Part shown: one piece after another, positions 47,624-58,912 of the stretch
Position numbering within the stretch: position 1 is the first letter of the stretch
Layout: each line of letters begins with the position of its first letter
Assembly (NCBI GenBank): GCA_019633425.1
Contig: WSUB01000098.1
Location: 1-64,000, forward strand
Length of the DNA stretch: 64,000 nucleotides
Direction: 5' to 3'
Source: Tulasnella sp. 424
Taxonomy: Eukaryota > Basidiomycota > Agaricomycetes > Cantharellales > Tulasnellaceae
Notes under the pieces: generated by a model
Seen by the model: the letters and a program-made list of their open reading frames with translations, nothing else
Databases searched by the model: none
What the model was told of the DNA's origin: nothing
Made by a program: the position numbers and the translations under genes

Positions 47624-50497
47624 ATGGGCTCAGAGTAAATTCACTAGAGAGAGGTGATGGCATTTCCTTCTTTTATTGTGGATTGATGGTTTCCGGTTTG
47701 CCATCAGCGAGTGTCGGTCTCGTTAACTAGTGGGAATCCCCGGTCATACGGACGGACCTTGTCGTCTTGGAGTCTTAGTTCGATATCCGGAGAAGTATTG
47801 GCTGTTTGGAGGGCTTGAATTCCTTGTCATCGTTCCGCTTGGGTTAGTGAGGCCTGTACATCACGAACAGATGGACGGGTGATAGACACAATGAAAGTCG
47901 ATCCCGGGTGGTGCTAACAGTTTCTCATATGAATGCATATCGAGATATGGCATGTCTACGCTATCGAGTTCAGTTTCAATAGCATGCCCAAAACCAGCAA
48001 GAACTGCTGTTGATTTCGACGGACGACTAGTGACGGCATTAAACAAAGTACAACCTTCACTGCTTCTATGTCGGGGATTCCAGCTGACCTCGCTGCGCAG
48101 CGCACGCTCCGGAATGTCTCTCCCTTCATTCGCCCTCCGACGACGACGATAACGTTAGACTGCCAGAAGAACCTGATAAGATCCCATCCATGGTTCCACT
48201 CGTCGATCGACGGGACTGAGTTTTCGAATGATGATGAAAAGAAAAAACTCTCGCTTGATTGATTGCTGACCCCGGGCCCGCCTTTCAAGGTTCAATCAAT
48301 CAAAATCTCATCGCGCGACCGACCGATTGTACACATATATGCCGCGCGCCGATAGTGATGATGGCGGATGATAGCGCACGAGGCGATAAAAACGTTGTCG
48401 GGGTTCTTTTCGTTCCATGTTCTGCAGACAAAGGATCGGGAAACGGATAGCGGGAGAGGGATGAGCCTCCCTGGCTTTTGAAATGGGTCGGGAAGGGGGG
48501 TGGGTTCGGCTTGTGTGTGTTGTGTGTTGTTTTTTCGGTGCCTGGCGCGGATCCCAACAACAACCCCTTGCAAGGGAGGAGACGAGCAAGACACGAGCGA
48601 ATGAAAGGCTCTGCGTCAGCAAAAGGCATCGGTATCTTCTAGATGAAAGCCACTTGAATGCCGGAGTAATAATCACGAAGGGGGGTGCATCGCATTCGGG
48701 AGCTCGGGTGAACGAAATAAATGAACTGGACAAAGGCCTTGCTCCTTCCTCCCTGCATTCTAGATGCTTCGCGGCCGGAGAGTCCCCATCGCACAAAGCA
48801 TCTTTTTGACTTATTCCTGGACGTGCGTTCCGTTCGGTCAATTCGGCTTCTTCCGTTTTTCGAATCTTCCTTGCAGGCGAAGAAAGAGAAAGAAGAAGAA
48901 GAACTCCCAAAATCTCCTTCACCGTGATGATGTGAATTCTCTTCTGAAATCCACGTTCGTTTGTCCAGAGTCAGACGACAGAAACGGGCTGAAGAGAGCG
49001 CGAGGGGGGAGAGAGAAAAGGTCGCTGCATGCAGAGAGAGACGTTGCGGAACGACCGCGCCGGATCGAGGAGTTGGAATTAAATCACGGGGATGAGGGTC
49101 GAACGTTAAAGGTTGACGCTTCGTTCGTGATCATGATCTTCCTTCCCAAAGCTCCCCTCCGAATCACCAAAATACCCACACGATGCGAACGCATTTTTCC
49201 CCTGCACCCTTATGTCGCCCTTCTAGTCCGGGTCACGTTACATGAACTCTTCACCACGCACGTGCCGAGTAAAGCCGTAAGCATTTTGGCCAGCATCTCT
49301 TCTCCCACCGCCGCCGTCCGAGTTGGATAGGAGGAAAACACGCGTTGGGGCCGTGCGTTCCCACCGAAAGATGTTGGGAAGAAGGTGTTCAGGTGGTGGA
49401 GAGGGAGGGGGAGGGGGGGCCGAGCTTCGCAAAACGACCGACTGAACCGCTTTGGTGCTTACGGAACGCACGGGTTGCTAATTCCTTTGACCCGAAATCC
49501 CGCATCACGGCCGCATCGCGCGCGGGCGAGCGGGTAGGTTGGGACTATGGGTGAGTGGTGCTTGACGGTATCAAAGCCGATGAGGAGTAGAGAGAGATAG
49601 AAGAACGATCGGTCGCAACGCGGTTGAACGGGATGGGAGATGGTCGATGGAAGAGAGAGAAAAAGCAAATTCGGTGGATATTGCGCGTGGGGTAACTGTA
49701 TAGCTTTTCAAGTACTGTAAACTCAAAAACTATACTGTACAGCTCCATGCATGATACAATAAAACACGTTTTTCCTATCTGTCTCCGCAGGCATCGATGA
49801 TGATGAAAGAAACGATGAGGATGGGGGGGCCAAGATAAGATGGGTGATTGTGGTCTCAGAACACGTGCCCGTCATTCCCGCAGCCAGTCATGGAAACCTC
49901 CACAATTTTGGCAAATGATGATATAATAAAGCAAAAAGGCAAAACTGTATAGCTTATGGTATAGCCCCTCTTTTGTCCCAGGTCACCGTTTACTTTCGCC
50001 TCTTTTATATGCGGAGGGACTTGGGGGCCGATCGGGGGGGGGGGCGTCTTTCGCCCCGCCTTTCTGTGTTTCCTTTTCCTGTGGATTGATGGTTCCCAAA
50101 TTTCAGTCTATCATCAGCGTTTGTCGTTCTTGTTCACAAATGGACATTCCAGTAATATCAGTGTATCATTCTCCGATGATTAAATTCAGAACCAGCCCAT
50201 TTAATTAAGTACTCACTACTACACGAGAGCGTATTATTAAATGGGGCATGTCGCAAATAACTCTTCACCTATGTTCTTCTCGTCCGACCGACACCAGGAG
50301 GCGGGGTTGGAATTCAGGCACGTCCTCCTCGGCAGTCAACACCGCTATATCCGTTCATGGAAATTCTTGGACCTCCCGCATACCATCGTGCATCGGCCCC
50401 AGCAGTACCTCGTGCAGTCAAGCAATCGTAATACAGATTTGGTCGAACCAGCTATCTGTCTAGCCTATCAGTAAAAAGGTGTGAAACGCAAGCTACG
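47624..50497. other. Long spacer after gag-like copy 1 (left arm of the segmental duplication)
   Basis: About 2.9 kb without a supported gene. Most of it (47640-50040) is matched by 54010-56440. It contains a GA-rich tract (about 49380-49420), a run of 12 G near 50034-50045, and repeated TGTATAGC / CTGTACAGC strings around 49690-49950. From about 50085 it matches the spacer before copy 3. Confidence 0.6.
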
Positions 50498-51385
50498 ATG
50501 TCTAGCACATCTGAAGGTCCGTCCCGCCCGCGAAGCTGCCCGTGAATATGACTTATGGGAGGCAATTTAAGAGCGCGACAAAGAAGCAAAAGTGTCCGAT
50601 GTAATTTTCAGGGGAATCGATGGGAATGAATGCGAGGCTTTCGTAGTCGCCATCCAGGATTTCGCTTTTGCCAAAGGGCTAGACGAAGATCACCACTGGA
50701 TGGTGCGTTTCGCGAAAACTCGCCTCAGAGGCAAGGCCCTCCGGTGGTATGCAGCACTAGATTCGTCCATAAAAAAGGATTGGGAATTGTTTGTACAGGC
50801 GTTATTCGACCAATACCCGTTAGCCGATGAGCTGGGAGTCGCTGAGGCTGAGATAGCCACCCCCGTTTGGTACGATCACCGCTTACTCTCCTCTTACAAA
50901 GTACTCTACCATATTTCTGATAACTCTGGCTCCATTGCAGGTCCACCACAACCTTTAGTCCTGCACCGTCCACAGTTGCCCTCCCCTCGAACCCTGTTGC
51001 CGATCGAAATGTTACCGGACCGAAGACCTCCATCTTACCTAGTGAGCGGCGAGCAGGGTGTGAATAATCTCCAATTTTTACACCTCTAATGCGTGCAGTT
51101 TCTTTAGCCCGACAATACGATCCATCAAGTACCGGACAGCAGCTCGGGGTTCTACGCGTAGTCACCGAAGAAGAAGGGACGAGTATTCCTCAATATGTTT
51201 GGTGGGGTTATACTGTCGAGGAGGAGGTTATGCAAACTCAGCGCGGCGCTACATACGCACATCCGAAACGAATAACCCTTAACCGTCACGAGGCGCTCGT
51301 CGTCAGTTTCCTGCCTTCTTCCAACCCCCATAACATCGGATGCTTTGTGAGTCAAATCGGGATAACGTACCAGAAATCCGATTAA
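50498..51385 (+). CDS. Gag-like protein, copy 2 (intact)
   Basis: Exons 50498-50516, 50593-50869, 50941-51041 and 51108-51385 join in frame (225 aa). Order: MSSTSEVSDVIFRGIDGNEC, the gag-like core (LRGKALRWYAALDSSIKKDW, LFVQALFDQYPL), linker STTTFSPAPSTVALPSNPVA, then the beta-rich C-terminal domain with IPQYVWWGY and HEALVVSFLPSSNPHNIG ending in ITYQKSD. The donor GTGAGC after LP is conserved in all three copies and is preferred to the copy-2-only GTGAAT. No pol functions are nearby, so this is a domesticated or orphan gag gene and not an active element. Cellular role unknown. Confidence 0.76.
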
Positions 51386-51616
51386 ATTTGATGTTACGAG
51401 CAATAGAATTCAAGAGGAGGTTTGAAAACCCTCGTTATTCAATGCGATTATTCGAATGGAGTCGGGTATGCCTCCCAGCTAATATGATCTTGTTCTTGGC
51501 CAAAGCTTAAACCTCCAGAAACTGTACCCTATACGGGTGTACCAACAATTGTAACACACAGACAACCCCAGGAGCCCATAGTCTCACTCGTGTGTCAACG
51601 ATCTGGAACCTTCTAG

Positions 51617-52008
51617 CGGATGGGACCTTGCAGGCGTCATTATCCTGTTCGTTGTATTCCATACGGCAGAACGTCTGAACAAGAACTCATTCGTTTGACT
51701 GTATGCATTCATTATTGGTTACAATCTAGCATTCTCGCGAAAGTCCACAGCTGGCACGTTCGAAGAAAGCAAGTTTTCAACAACAGAAGTACACATCGAC
51801 ACCTCTGGAGAGATCATACGCTTCGTCAAACCCGGAACCTCCCTTGAGGAGGGTAAAGCCGGAGGGTCATTTATTCACCCGTTCGTTCGAGCTGTGAGTG
51901 TTGCAGTCTATAGAATATGAGAGTCTGTCGGGAAGAAGATATTCTAACCAACCCTCCCTTTCTCTAACTTGGATCCCGTTGCAGCGTATCGTATTCGAAC
52001 CCCTTTGA
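51617..52008 (+). CDS. Downstream conserved module 2
   Basis: Exons 51617-51672, 51730-51893 and 51985-52008: GWDLAGVIILFVVFHTAE, PFSRKSTAGTFEESKF, TSGEIIRFVKPGTSLEEGK and the same RIVFEPL ending. One extra codon (KSTAGT) relative to the other copies keeps the frame, which argues for protein-level selection. The 5' limit is unresolved. Confidence 0.5.
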
Positions 52009-52491
52009 ATGGGTTCAGAGCAAGTTCACTAGAGAGGGATGATGGCACTTCCTTTGCTACCGGTTGCGCTTTTCTGTGTTTCCTATTGATGGTTTCCAAA
52101 TTTCAGTTTGCCATCAGCGTTTGTCGTTCTCGTTCATAAATGGACACCCCGGTAATATCAGTGTATCATTCTCCGATAATGAAACTCGGAACCAGCCCAT
52201 TTAAGTACTTACTACTACACGAGAGCGTATTATTAAATGGGGAATGTCGCAAATAACTCTTCACCTATGTTCTTCTCGTCCGACACAAGGAGGGGGGTTG
52301 GAATTCAGGTACGTCCTCCTCCTCGGCAGTCAACGCCGTTATATCCGTTAATGGTAATTCTTGGACCTCCCGCATACCATCGTCCATCTGCCCCAGCAGT
52401 CCCTCGTGCAGTCAAGCAATCGTGATACAGATCTGGTCGAACCAGTTATCTGTCTGGGTTTTCAGTAAAAAGGTGTGAAACGCAAGCTACG
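52009..52491. other. Spacer and leader of gag-like copy 3
   Basis: Repeats the sequence found at about 50060-50490 before copy 2. No additional gene. Confidence 0.6.
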
Positions 52492-53382
52492 ATGTCTAGC
52501 ACATCTGAAGGTCCGTCCCGCCCGGCGAAGCTACCCGTGATACGACTTATGGGAGGCATTCTAAGAATGCGACAAAGAAGCAAAAGTGCCCGATGTATTT
52601 TTCAAGGGAATCGATGGGAATGAATGCGAGGCTTTCGTAGTCGCCATCCAGGATTTCGCTTTCGCCAAAGGGCTAGACGAAGATCACCACTGGATGGTGC
52701 GTTTCGCGAAAACTCGCCTCAGAGGCAAGGCTCTCCGATGGTATGCAACACTCGATCCCTCAATCCAAAAGGATTGGTACTTGTTCGTACAGGCGTTATT
52801 CGACCAATACCCGTTAGACGATGAGCCGAGAGTCGCTGAGGCTGAGATAGCCACCCCCGTTTGGTACGATCACCGCTTATTCGCCTCTCACAAAGTATTC
52901 TACCATAGTTCTGATAAAGCTAGTTTCATCGCAGGTCCACCACAACCTTTAGTCCTGCACCGTCCACAGTTGCCCTTCCCTCGAACCCTGTCGCGGATCG
53001 AAACGTTACCGGACCGAAGACCTCCATCTTACCTAGTGAGCGGCGAGCAGGGCATGAAGAATTTCTAATTTTTACACCTCTAATGCGTGCACTTCCTTTA
53101 GCCCGACAATATGATCCATCAAGTACCGGACAGCAGCTCGGGCTTCTCCGCATAGTCACCGAAGAAGAAGGGTCGAGTATTCCTCAATACGTTTGGTGGG
53201 GTTATGATTTCGAGGAGGAGTTTATGAGGACCGAGATGTACGGCTCTCCATACGCACATCCGAAACGAGCAACCCCCAACCGCCACGAGGCGCTCGTCGT
53301 CAGTTTCCTGCCTTTTTCCAACCCCCATAGCATCGGATGCGCTGTGAGTCAGATCGGAATAATGTACCAGAAACCCGCTTAA
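52492..53382 (+). CDS. Gag-like protein, copy 3 (intact)
   Basis: Exons 52492-52510, 52587-52863, 52935-53035 and 53102-53382 join in frame (226 aa). It has the gag-like core (GNECEAFVVAIQDFAFAKG, LRGKALRWYATLDPSIQKDW), the same Ser/Pro/Thr linker, and the C-terminal domain to SNPHSIGCAVSQIGIMYQKP. The alternative donor after the linker seen in copy 2 is destroyed here, confirming the GTGAGC donor. It starts at the ATG followed by the same short first exon as copies 1 and 2. Confidence 0.76.
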
Positions 53383-53613
53383 AGTGGATGTTACGAGCAA
53401 TAGAATTCAAGAGGAGTTCTGAGAACCCTCATTATTCGATGCGATTATTCAAATGGAGTCGGGTATGCCTCCCAGCTAATATGATCTCGTGCTTGACCAA
53501 AGCTTGAACCTCTAGAAACTGTACCCTATACGGGTGTAACAACCCTTATCCCACATCTACAACCCCACAAGCCCACGGCCTTAGTTTTGTGTCCAATATC
53601 TGGAACCTTCTGG

Positions 53614-54002
53614 CGGATGGGACTTTGCACGCGTCATTATCCTGTCCGTGGTCTTCCATACGACAGAACGTCTGAACAAGAACTCATTGGTTTGACCGTA
53701 TGCATTCATTATGGGTTACAATCTAGCATTCTCGCGAAATGCCCAAGCCAAGTTCGAAGAAACCAAGTTTTCAACAACAGAAGTACACGTCGACACCTCT
53801 GGAGATATTATACGCTTCGTCAAACCCGGAACCTCCCTTGAGCAGGGTAAAGCCGGGGGGAAATGGATTCACCCGTTCGTTCGAGCGGTGAGTGTTGCAG
53901 TGTATAGAATGTGAGAGATTGTCAGGGAGAAGACATTCTAACCATCCCTCCCCTTCTCCGAATTGGATCCCGCTGCAGCGTATTGTATTCGAACCCCTTT
54001 GA
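53614..54002 (+). CDS. Downstream conserved module 3 (possibly splice-damaged)
   Basis: Exon-like pieces at 53614-53669, 53727-53888 and 53979-54002 encode GWDFARVIILSVVFHTTE, PFSRNAQAKFEETKFSTTEV, TSGDIIRFVKPGTSLEQGK and RIVFEPL. The acceptor before the first piece, TAG in modules 1 and 2, is TGG here, so this copy may not splice normally. Function unknown. Confidence 0.42.
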
Positions 54003-57000
54003 ATGGATTCAGAGCAAATTCGTTAAAGAGAGGTGATGGCACTTCCTTTGCTACCGGTCCCGCTTTTCTGTGTTTCCTTTTCTTTATGGTTTCCGGTTTG
54101 CCATCAGCGTGTGTCGGTCGTAAGCTTGTCTCCTAGTGGGAATCCCCGGTAATACGAACGAGCCTGTCGTATTGTCCTAGTTCGATATCCAGAGAAGTGT
54201 TGGAGGGCTTTTTTTTTCATCGTTCCGCTTGAGCTAACGAGGCCTGTTTATCACGAACGGATGGACGGGTGATAGACACAATGAAAGTCGATCCCGGGTG
54301 GTGCTAACAGTTTCTCATATGAATGCATTTCGAGATATGGCGTGTCCACGCTATCGGGTTCAGTTTCAATAGCATGCCCGAAACCAGCAGAACTGCTGTT
54401 GATTTCGACGGACGACTAGTGACGGCATTTAACAAAGTACAACCTTCGCTGCTTCTATGTCGGGGATTCCAGCTGACCTCGCTGCGCAACGCACGCGCTG
54501 GAATGTCTCTCCCTTCATTCGCCCTCCGACGACGAGGATAACGTTAGACTGCCAGAAGAACCTGATAAGATACCATCCATGGTTCGACTTTGTCGATCAA
54601 CGAGCTTGAGTTTTCGATTCAAAACCACTCGCTTGATTGCTGACCCCGCCTCTACCCTTTTTGGGTTCAAGGTTCAATCAATCAAAATCTCATCGCGCGA
54701 CCAAATTGCGATGTACACATATATGCCGCGCAGATAGTGATGATGCGGATGATAGCGCACGAGGCAAGAAACGTTGTCGGCCCTTCGTGGATGTTCTTCA
54801 GACAAGCATGGTTGATCGGGAACGGATAGCGGCAGAGGGATGAGGCTCCGTTACGGGTCGGGAGGGGATGGTTCGGCTTGTGGGTGTTGTGCGTTGTTTT
54901 TTGTGTGCCTGGCGCGGTCCCAACAACCCGAGCGGGACTTCAGGACACGAGCAAGTCACCAAATGACATCGCAAAGGGATCGGTGTCTTCTGGAGGAAAG
55001 CTTCTTGAATACCGGGGATAATAATAACGAAGAGGGGAGGTGCATCGCATTTCGGGAGCTCGGGCGAAAGGATTAAATGAACGGGACAAAGGCCTTGCTC
55101 CCATCCTGCAATTCCAAGGTGCTTCGCAGCCGGAGAGTCCCCATCGCACAAGGCATCTCTTTGACGTGCGCTTTTCGGTCAATTCGGCTTCCTCCGTTTT
55201 TCGAAGGTCTTGCTGCGGGTGAAAAGGAAGGAAAAAAAGAAGAAGAACGATCACGAAGGTCCCAGGTTTGCCCAATTGTGATCTTGGACTCTCCTTCGAT
55301 TCACGTTCGTCTCGGAGTGAGATGCCTTTCGAACGGGAAAACAGGAGGCTTGATGGAGTAGGAGGGTGAAGAGATGTGCTTGTGCTGTAATCGCATGCCG
55401 GGGGATGCGATGCATGCAGAGAGACGGACGTCGCGGAACGACCGCGCCGGATCGAGGACTTGGAATTAAATCACGGGAATGAGGGTCGAACGTTAAAAAG
55501 GTGCTACTTGCGTGACACTGCCGTGATCGTCCTTCCTTTTCTAAAACACATTCGCTCGCTGCCTTTGCCCAAACTCACACGATGCGAACGCATTTTTTCT
55601 CTCTGTTCCCTTGGGTCACGTTGGTTGTTGAGCAAGCTCTCCTTCACGCGCCCCGTTCCCTCCGAGTTGGAATAGGAGGAGAGAGACATGCCAGCATGAG
55701 CACGTTGGGGGGCGTGCAAAGTACAAGTAGATCGATCTTGTCGTTCCCACCGAAAGATGTTGGGAAGGTGGTGGATGGAGAGAGGAGGTGGGGAGGGGGG
55801 GGGTCGACTTCGCGAAACGACCGACCGACCGACCGACCGACCGCCTTGCTTACGGAACGTCGTATGGCGGGTTGCCAATTCCTTTGACCCGAAAGCCCCG
55901 CCTCCCGGCCGTCCCGTAGCAAGTCCGTATCAAAGTCGACGATGAGAAGAGAAGAGCGAGTCGAGGAGTTCGAATTTTAGGTGGGATGGATGGGATGGAA
56001 AGAGAGAAACGAGCTTTCTTTGCAAATTCGGTGGATAATTGCTGCGTGGGGTAACTGTATAGCTTCTCGAAATGCGTAAGTACTATAAACTCAAAAACTA
56101 TACTGTACAGCTGCATGATGAAATAAATATAACACGTTTTTCCTATCTCTCTCCGCAAGGTGATGATGAAAGGAATGGAGGAGATGTGAGTGGGTGGACC
56201 CAGATAAGATGGGTCATTGTGGCCCAGAACACGTGCCGGACTTCCCGCAGCCGGTGAAGGGCGACTACATCACTCAAGATGAACCTCCGCAATCCGGCAA
56301 TTGATGAAGCGGCAAAGTAGACTGTTCAGCATATGGTATAGCCTCTCTATTGCCCCAGGTCCCCGCTTACTCTCGCCTCTTTAAGCGGAGGGCCAGGGGA
56401 GGTAGGCGATCGGGGGGCGTTTTTCGCCGCCAAAATGTGATTGGTCAGACAGATTTACTGGGTTTTGGGTGTCGGAGATTGTGTGCCCTTATTTGGTTGA
56501 TGTTCGGCGGATCCGCGGAATTGGGTCCCACACAGAGGAAACATGCGCAACACCCCCACGAGGGAAAATGCGACCCGGAAAAGGACTGCAAGCAACTATC
56601 CGTCGTCTTGGGGCGTGGAAGTGGGGGAAAGGAAGATGTCGTAGTCTAAATTTCAATTGAAGGGAGCTTTTGGGACCTGAGGATGAGATTTCGCGTCGTC
56701 CCATTCGAAGTTTGATATCTCTTAAGCTTGCTTTGACAGGACGTGGATCTTTGAGTGACGTTTGAGGAGCGCGCGATTCGGCGGCGCCAGGGAATGTGCT
56801 TGGAGCGAGCCAGGTGGAGACGGTTTGGAAACTACTTCGAACGAACGCCGGAGGGGGTGGTGCATGCGTTGCGCGTGTGTGTGGTCGGTCGGGATGTTCG
56901 GAGCGGGTCAACGTTGTTAAGCGAGCTCTCTGCGCATCATGGGCTCAGGGAAAACCTCTGATTCTTTTCTTCTCTTTGACAGAAGCACAAAGTCTCGTGA

Positions 57001-58912
57001 CTGTCCGGGTTCCTTCGAACGCGCCTGGGACCTGACACTGATTAGATCTCTTTTCAACGTGCAACGGAGTTTAATTGTGCATCTTCCCGTCCCCGGTACA
57101 TTACGGCCGATTCCGCTTGCTTCCCCCCCTCTTGGTCTGTCAATCAAATCCGAAACCATCACCAAATTGACCCGTTGCCGACGGACGGCTCGTACGACCT
57201 GCATTACGGAATCCCTCTTTTGCCGGGCCCACAACCCGGTGCGAACCCGAATGTCCTCGTGAGCCGATCGTTTTGCTCCTTGCCCAATAGCGTCGCTGCC
57301 TATTAATCAACCTGTGTTCCCAAGCGGTTGGAGAGGGTTGAGGCATGCCGTCAGCATTTTCCTGAGGAAGGAAATGCACAAGCGCTAAGTTCCAAAGGGG
57401 AATCGTCAGGATGCATGTGTACGTTATTTGAGTTCCCGAGGGATGTTCTGAACTATGAACTTGAAAAGGGGGATTTGCTCGTGATTGCCTTATGGAGTAG
57501 GATGTTCGGGGGGCTTGGCTCAGTTGGTCGGGTACGTGACCTGAAATTGATTGCCGTTCGTTCGTTGTCTACTCGCGCAGGGCGACCGGAATCGAAACAA
57601 CCATTGCAGATAGAAGCCCGTTCGGTGAGTTTCGTACGACAGGTCGTCGTATCGCGTTTCGCGCGTGATCGAAGGGAGCTTTGTTGTTTTGACAGGCTCC
57701 CTCCCCCACTGAAACTGGAATTGATGAATAAATAATCTTGGGCTACGGGCGTGGAGAGGACGGTTAGTCGGCCCATGGATTGGAGCTAGAAAGGCCGGGT
57801 GGTGGGTCGATAGATAAGCGTCGAGTAAGGCCTGTATAGAGTACGTCGGAGGCTCCAGACTACGACGAGGGCGATGAGCGGCGAGCGAGATGGCGGCGGA
57901 GACGCTGACAGGGAAATATTGGGACGAGGCATGGACTAGTCCTGATTGGTCGCTCGTGGGAGGTACGAGAGGGACCCATAAGCTTGCCCAATTGAATTGC
58001 CATGAAATGTCCCCGAATGCCAAGGGACTCATGACACCACTCACCACACGAGCATTACAGGATCGCCATGGGCACCATCGTCAGACCATTGAACAAGAGT
58101 TGAGACTGGCCTGGAAGACGAGGGCGAAAGAAGGCATTCGATCTTCAGGAATGATCAGCGAGCGACGTCATATACACATTCAAACGGACAACGGAACGAA
58201 ACTTGGGGATTCGCGCCTGAATGCGGAAAGGTTTGAATGAGTTGCTGGACGCATTTGGGCTGACGTCGCCATCACTGCTGGCCTTGGTAGGCATTCCAGT
58301 GTTTTCGAGTGAAATCAAGTCGCTGCTTTGCATACCCACGAATACTCGAACGTCCTAGCATGGCCTATATGAGAAAGCGTCCCTAGCAGATTCACAAGCC
58401 AATGCAGGGATGGGAGGGGGGGAGCAGTTCAGTGTGGAATTTGTGGTGGTGTTGGGGAGTGATTGGGGTCTTGGTGTGGGTTTTGAAATGTTGGCGGCAC
58501 TTGGAGGTTTGGTTTTCGCTTATTTTCCCCCTCCCCTCCCGCTCCCTTGCCAGCCAGGATTCCAATAAGCCCCTCTTCCCCTCATCACACACCTCTCACC
58601 TCACCTCCCCTCCTCCCCTCTTCACTCGCGCTCATCGTCGTACACTTCTTCGACGACGACTGTGCTCAGAGAGATCCCTTCATCCTCATCGTTCTCTCTC
58701 TCTTAGCGCGCGAGATCCATCCTTCACCCCGTTCCACCCTTCACATTCTCTCCAACCCTCACAGTCTCGAACCAACCACTCCAACCCCATCTCATCATCC
58801 AACCCGCTATCCTCCATCTAACCCGACTTTAAACCTCTTCTTTCCAACCACAAACCAAAACCCACTTTACAAACAACTTGCCGTATTCCCTTGAACTTGT
58901 CCCCCGCCCGCC
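54003..58912. other. Right arm of the segmental duplication and upstream region of the Sfp1-like gene
   Basis: 54010-56440 repeats the spacer after copy 1. A CGAC tetranucleotide run (seven units, about 55814-55843) is expanded here but not in the left arm. From 56450 to 58540 there are open frames on both strands but none I can support as a gene. From about 58540 the plus strand is strongly CT-rich up to the start codon at 58913, as expected for a long fungal 5' leader. Confidence 0.55.
55814..55843. repeat. CGAC tetranucleotide microsatellite
   Basis: Seven consecutive GACC/CGAC units. The matching site in the duplicated left arm (near 49433) has only two, so the array expanded after the segmental duplication. 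Confidence 0.85.

Larger units (their letters stand above)
46109..56440 (+). repeat. Segmental duplication of about 6.4 kb with an internal 2-kb duplication
   Basis: Copy 1 with its spacer (46109-50040) recurs as copy 3 with its spacer (52492-56440), an offset of about 6.38 kb. Anchor strings are GATAGACACAATGAAAGTCG (47882 and 54273) and the TGTATAGC motifs. Copy 2 (50498-52008) lies between them and shares its upstream leader (CTCTTCACCTATGTTCTTCT) with copy 3, so it came from a separate 2-kb duplication. Confidence 0.85.

Noticed and set aside
46109..54002. A complete LTR retrotransposon around the gag-like genes
   Set aside because: No protease, reverse transcriptase, integrase or terminal repeats are present; the genes have introns and a separate C-terminal domain, so they are orphan gag-like genes.
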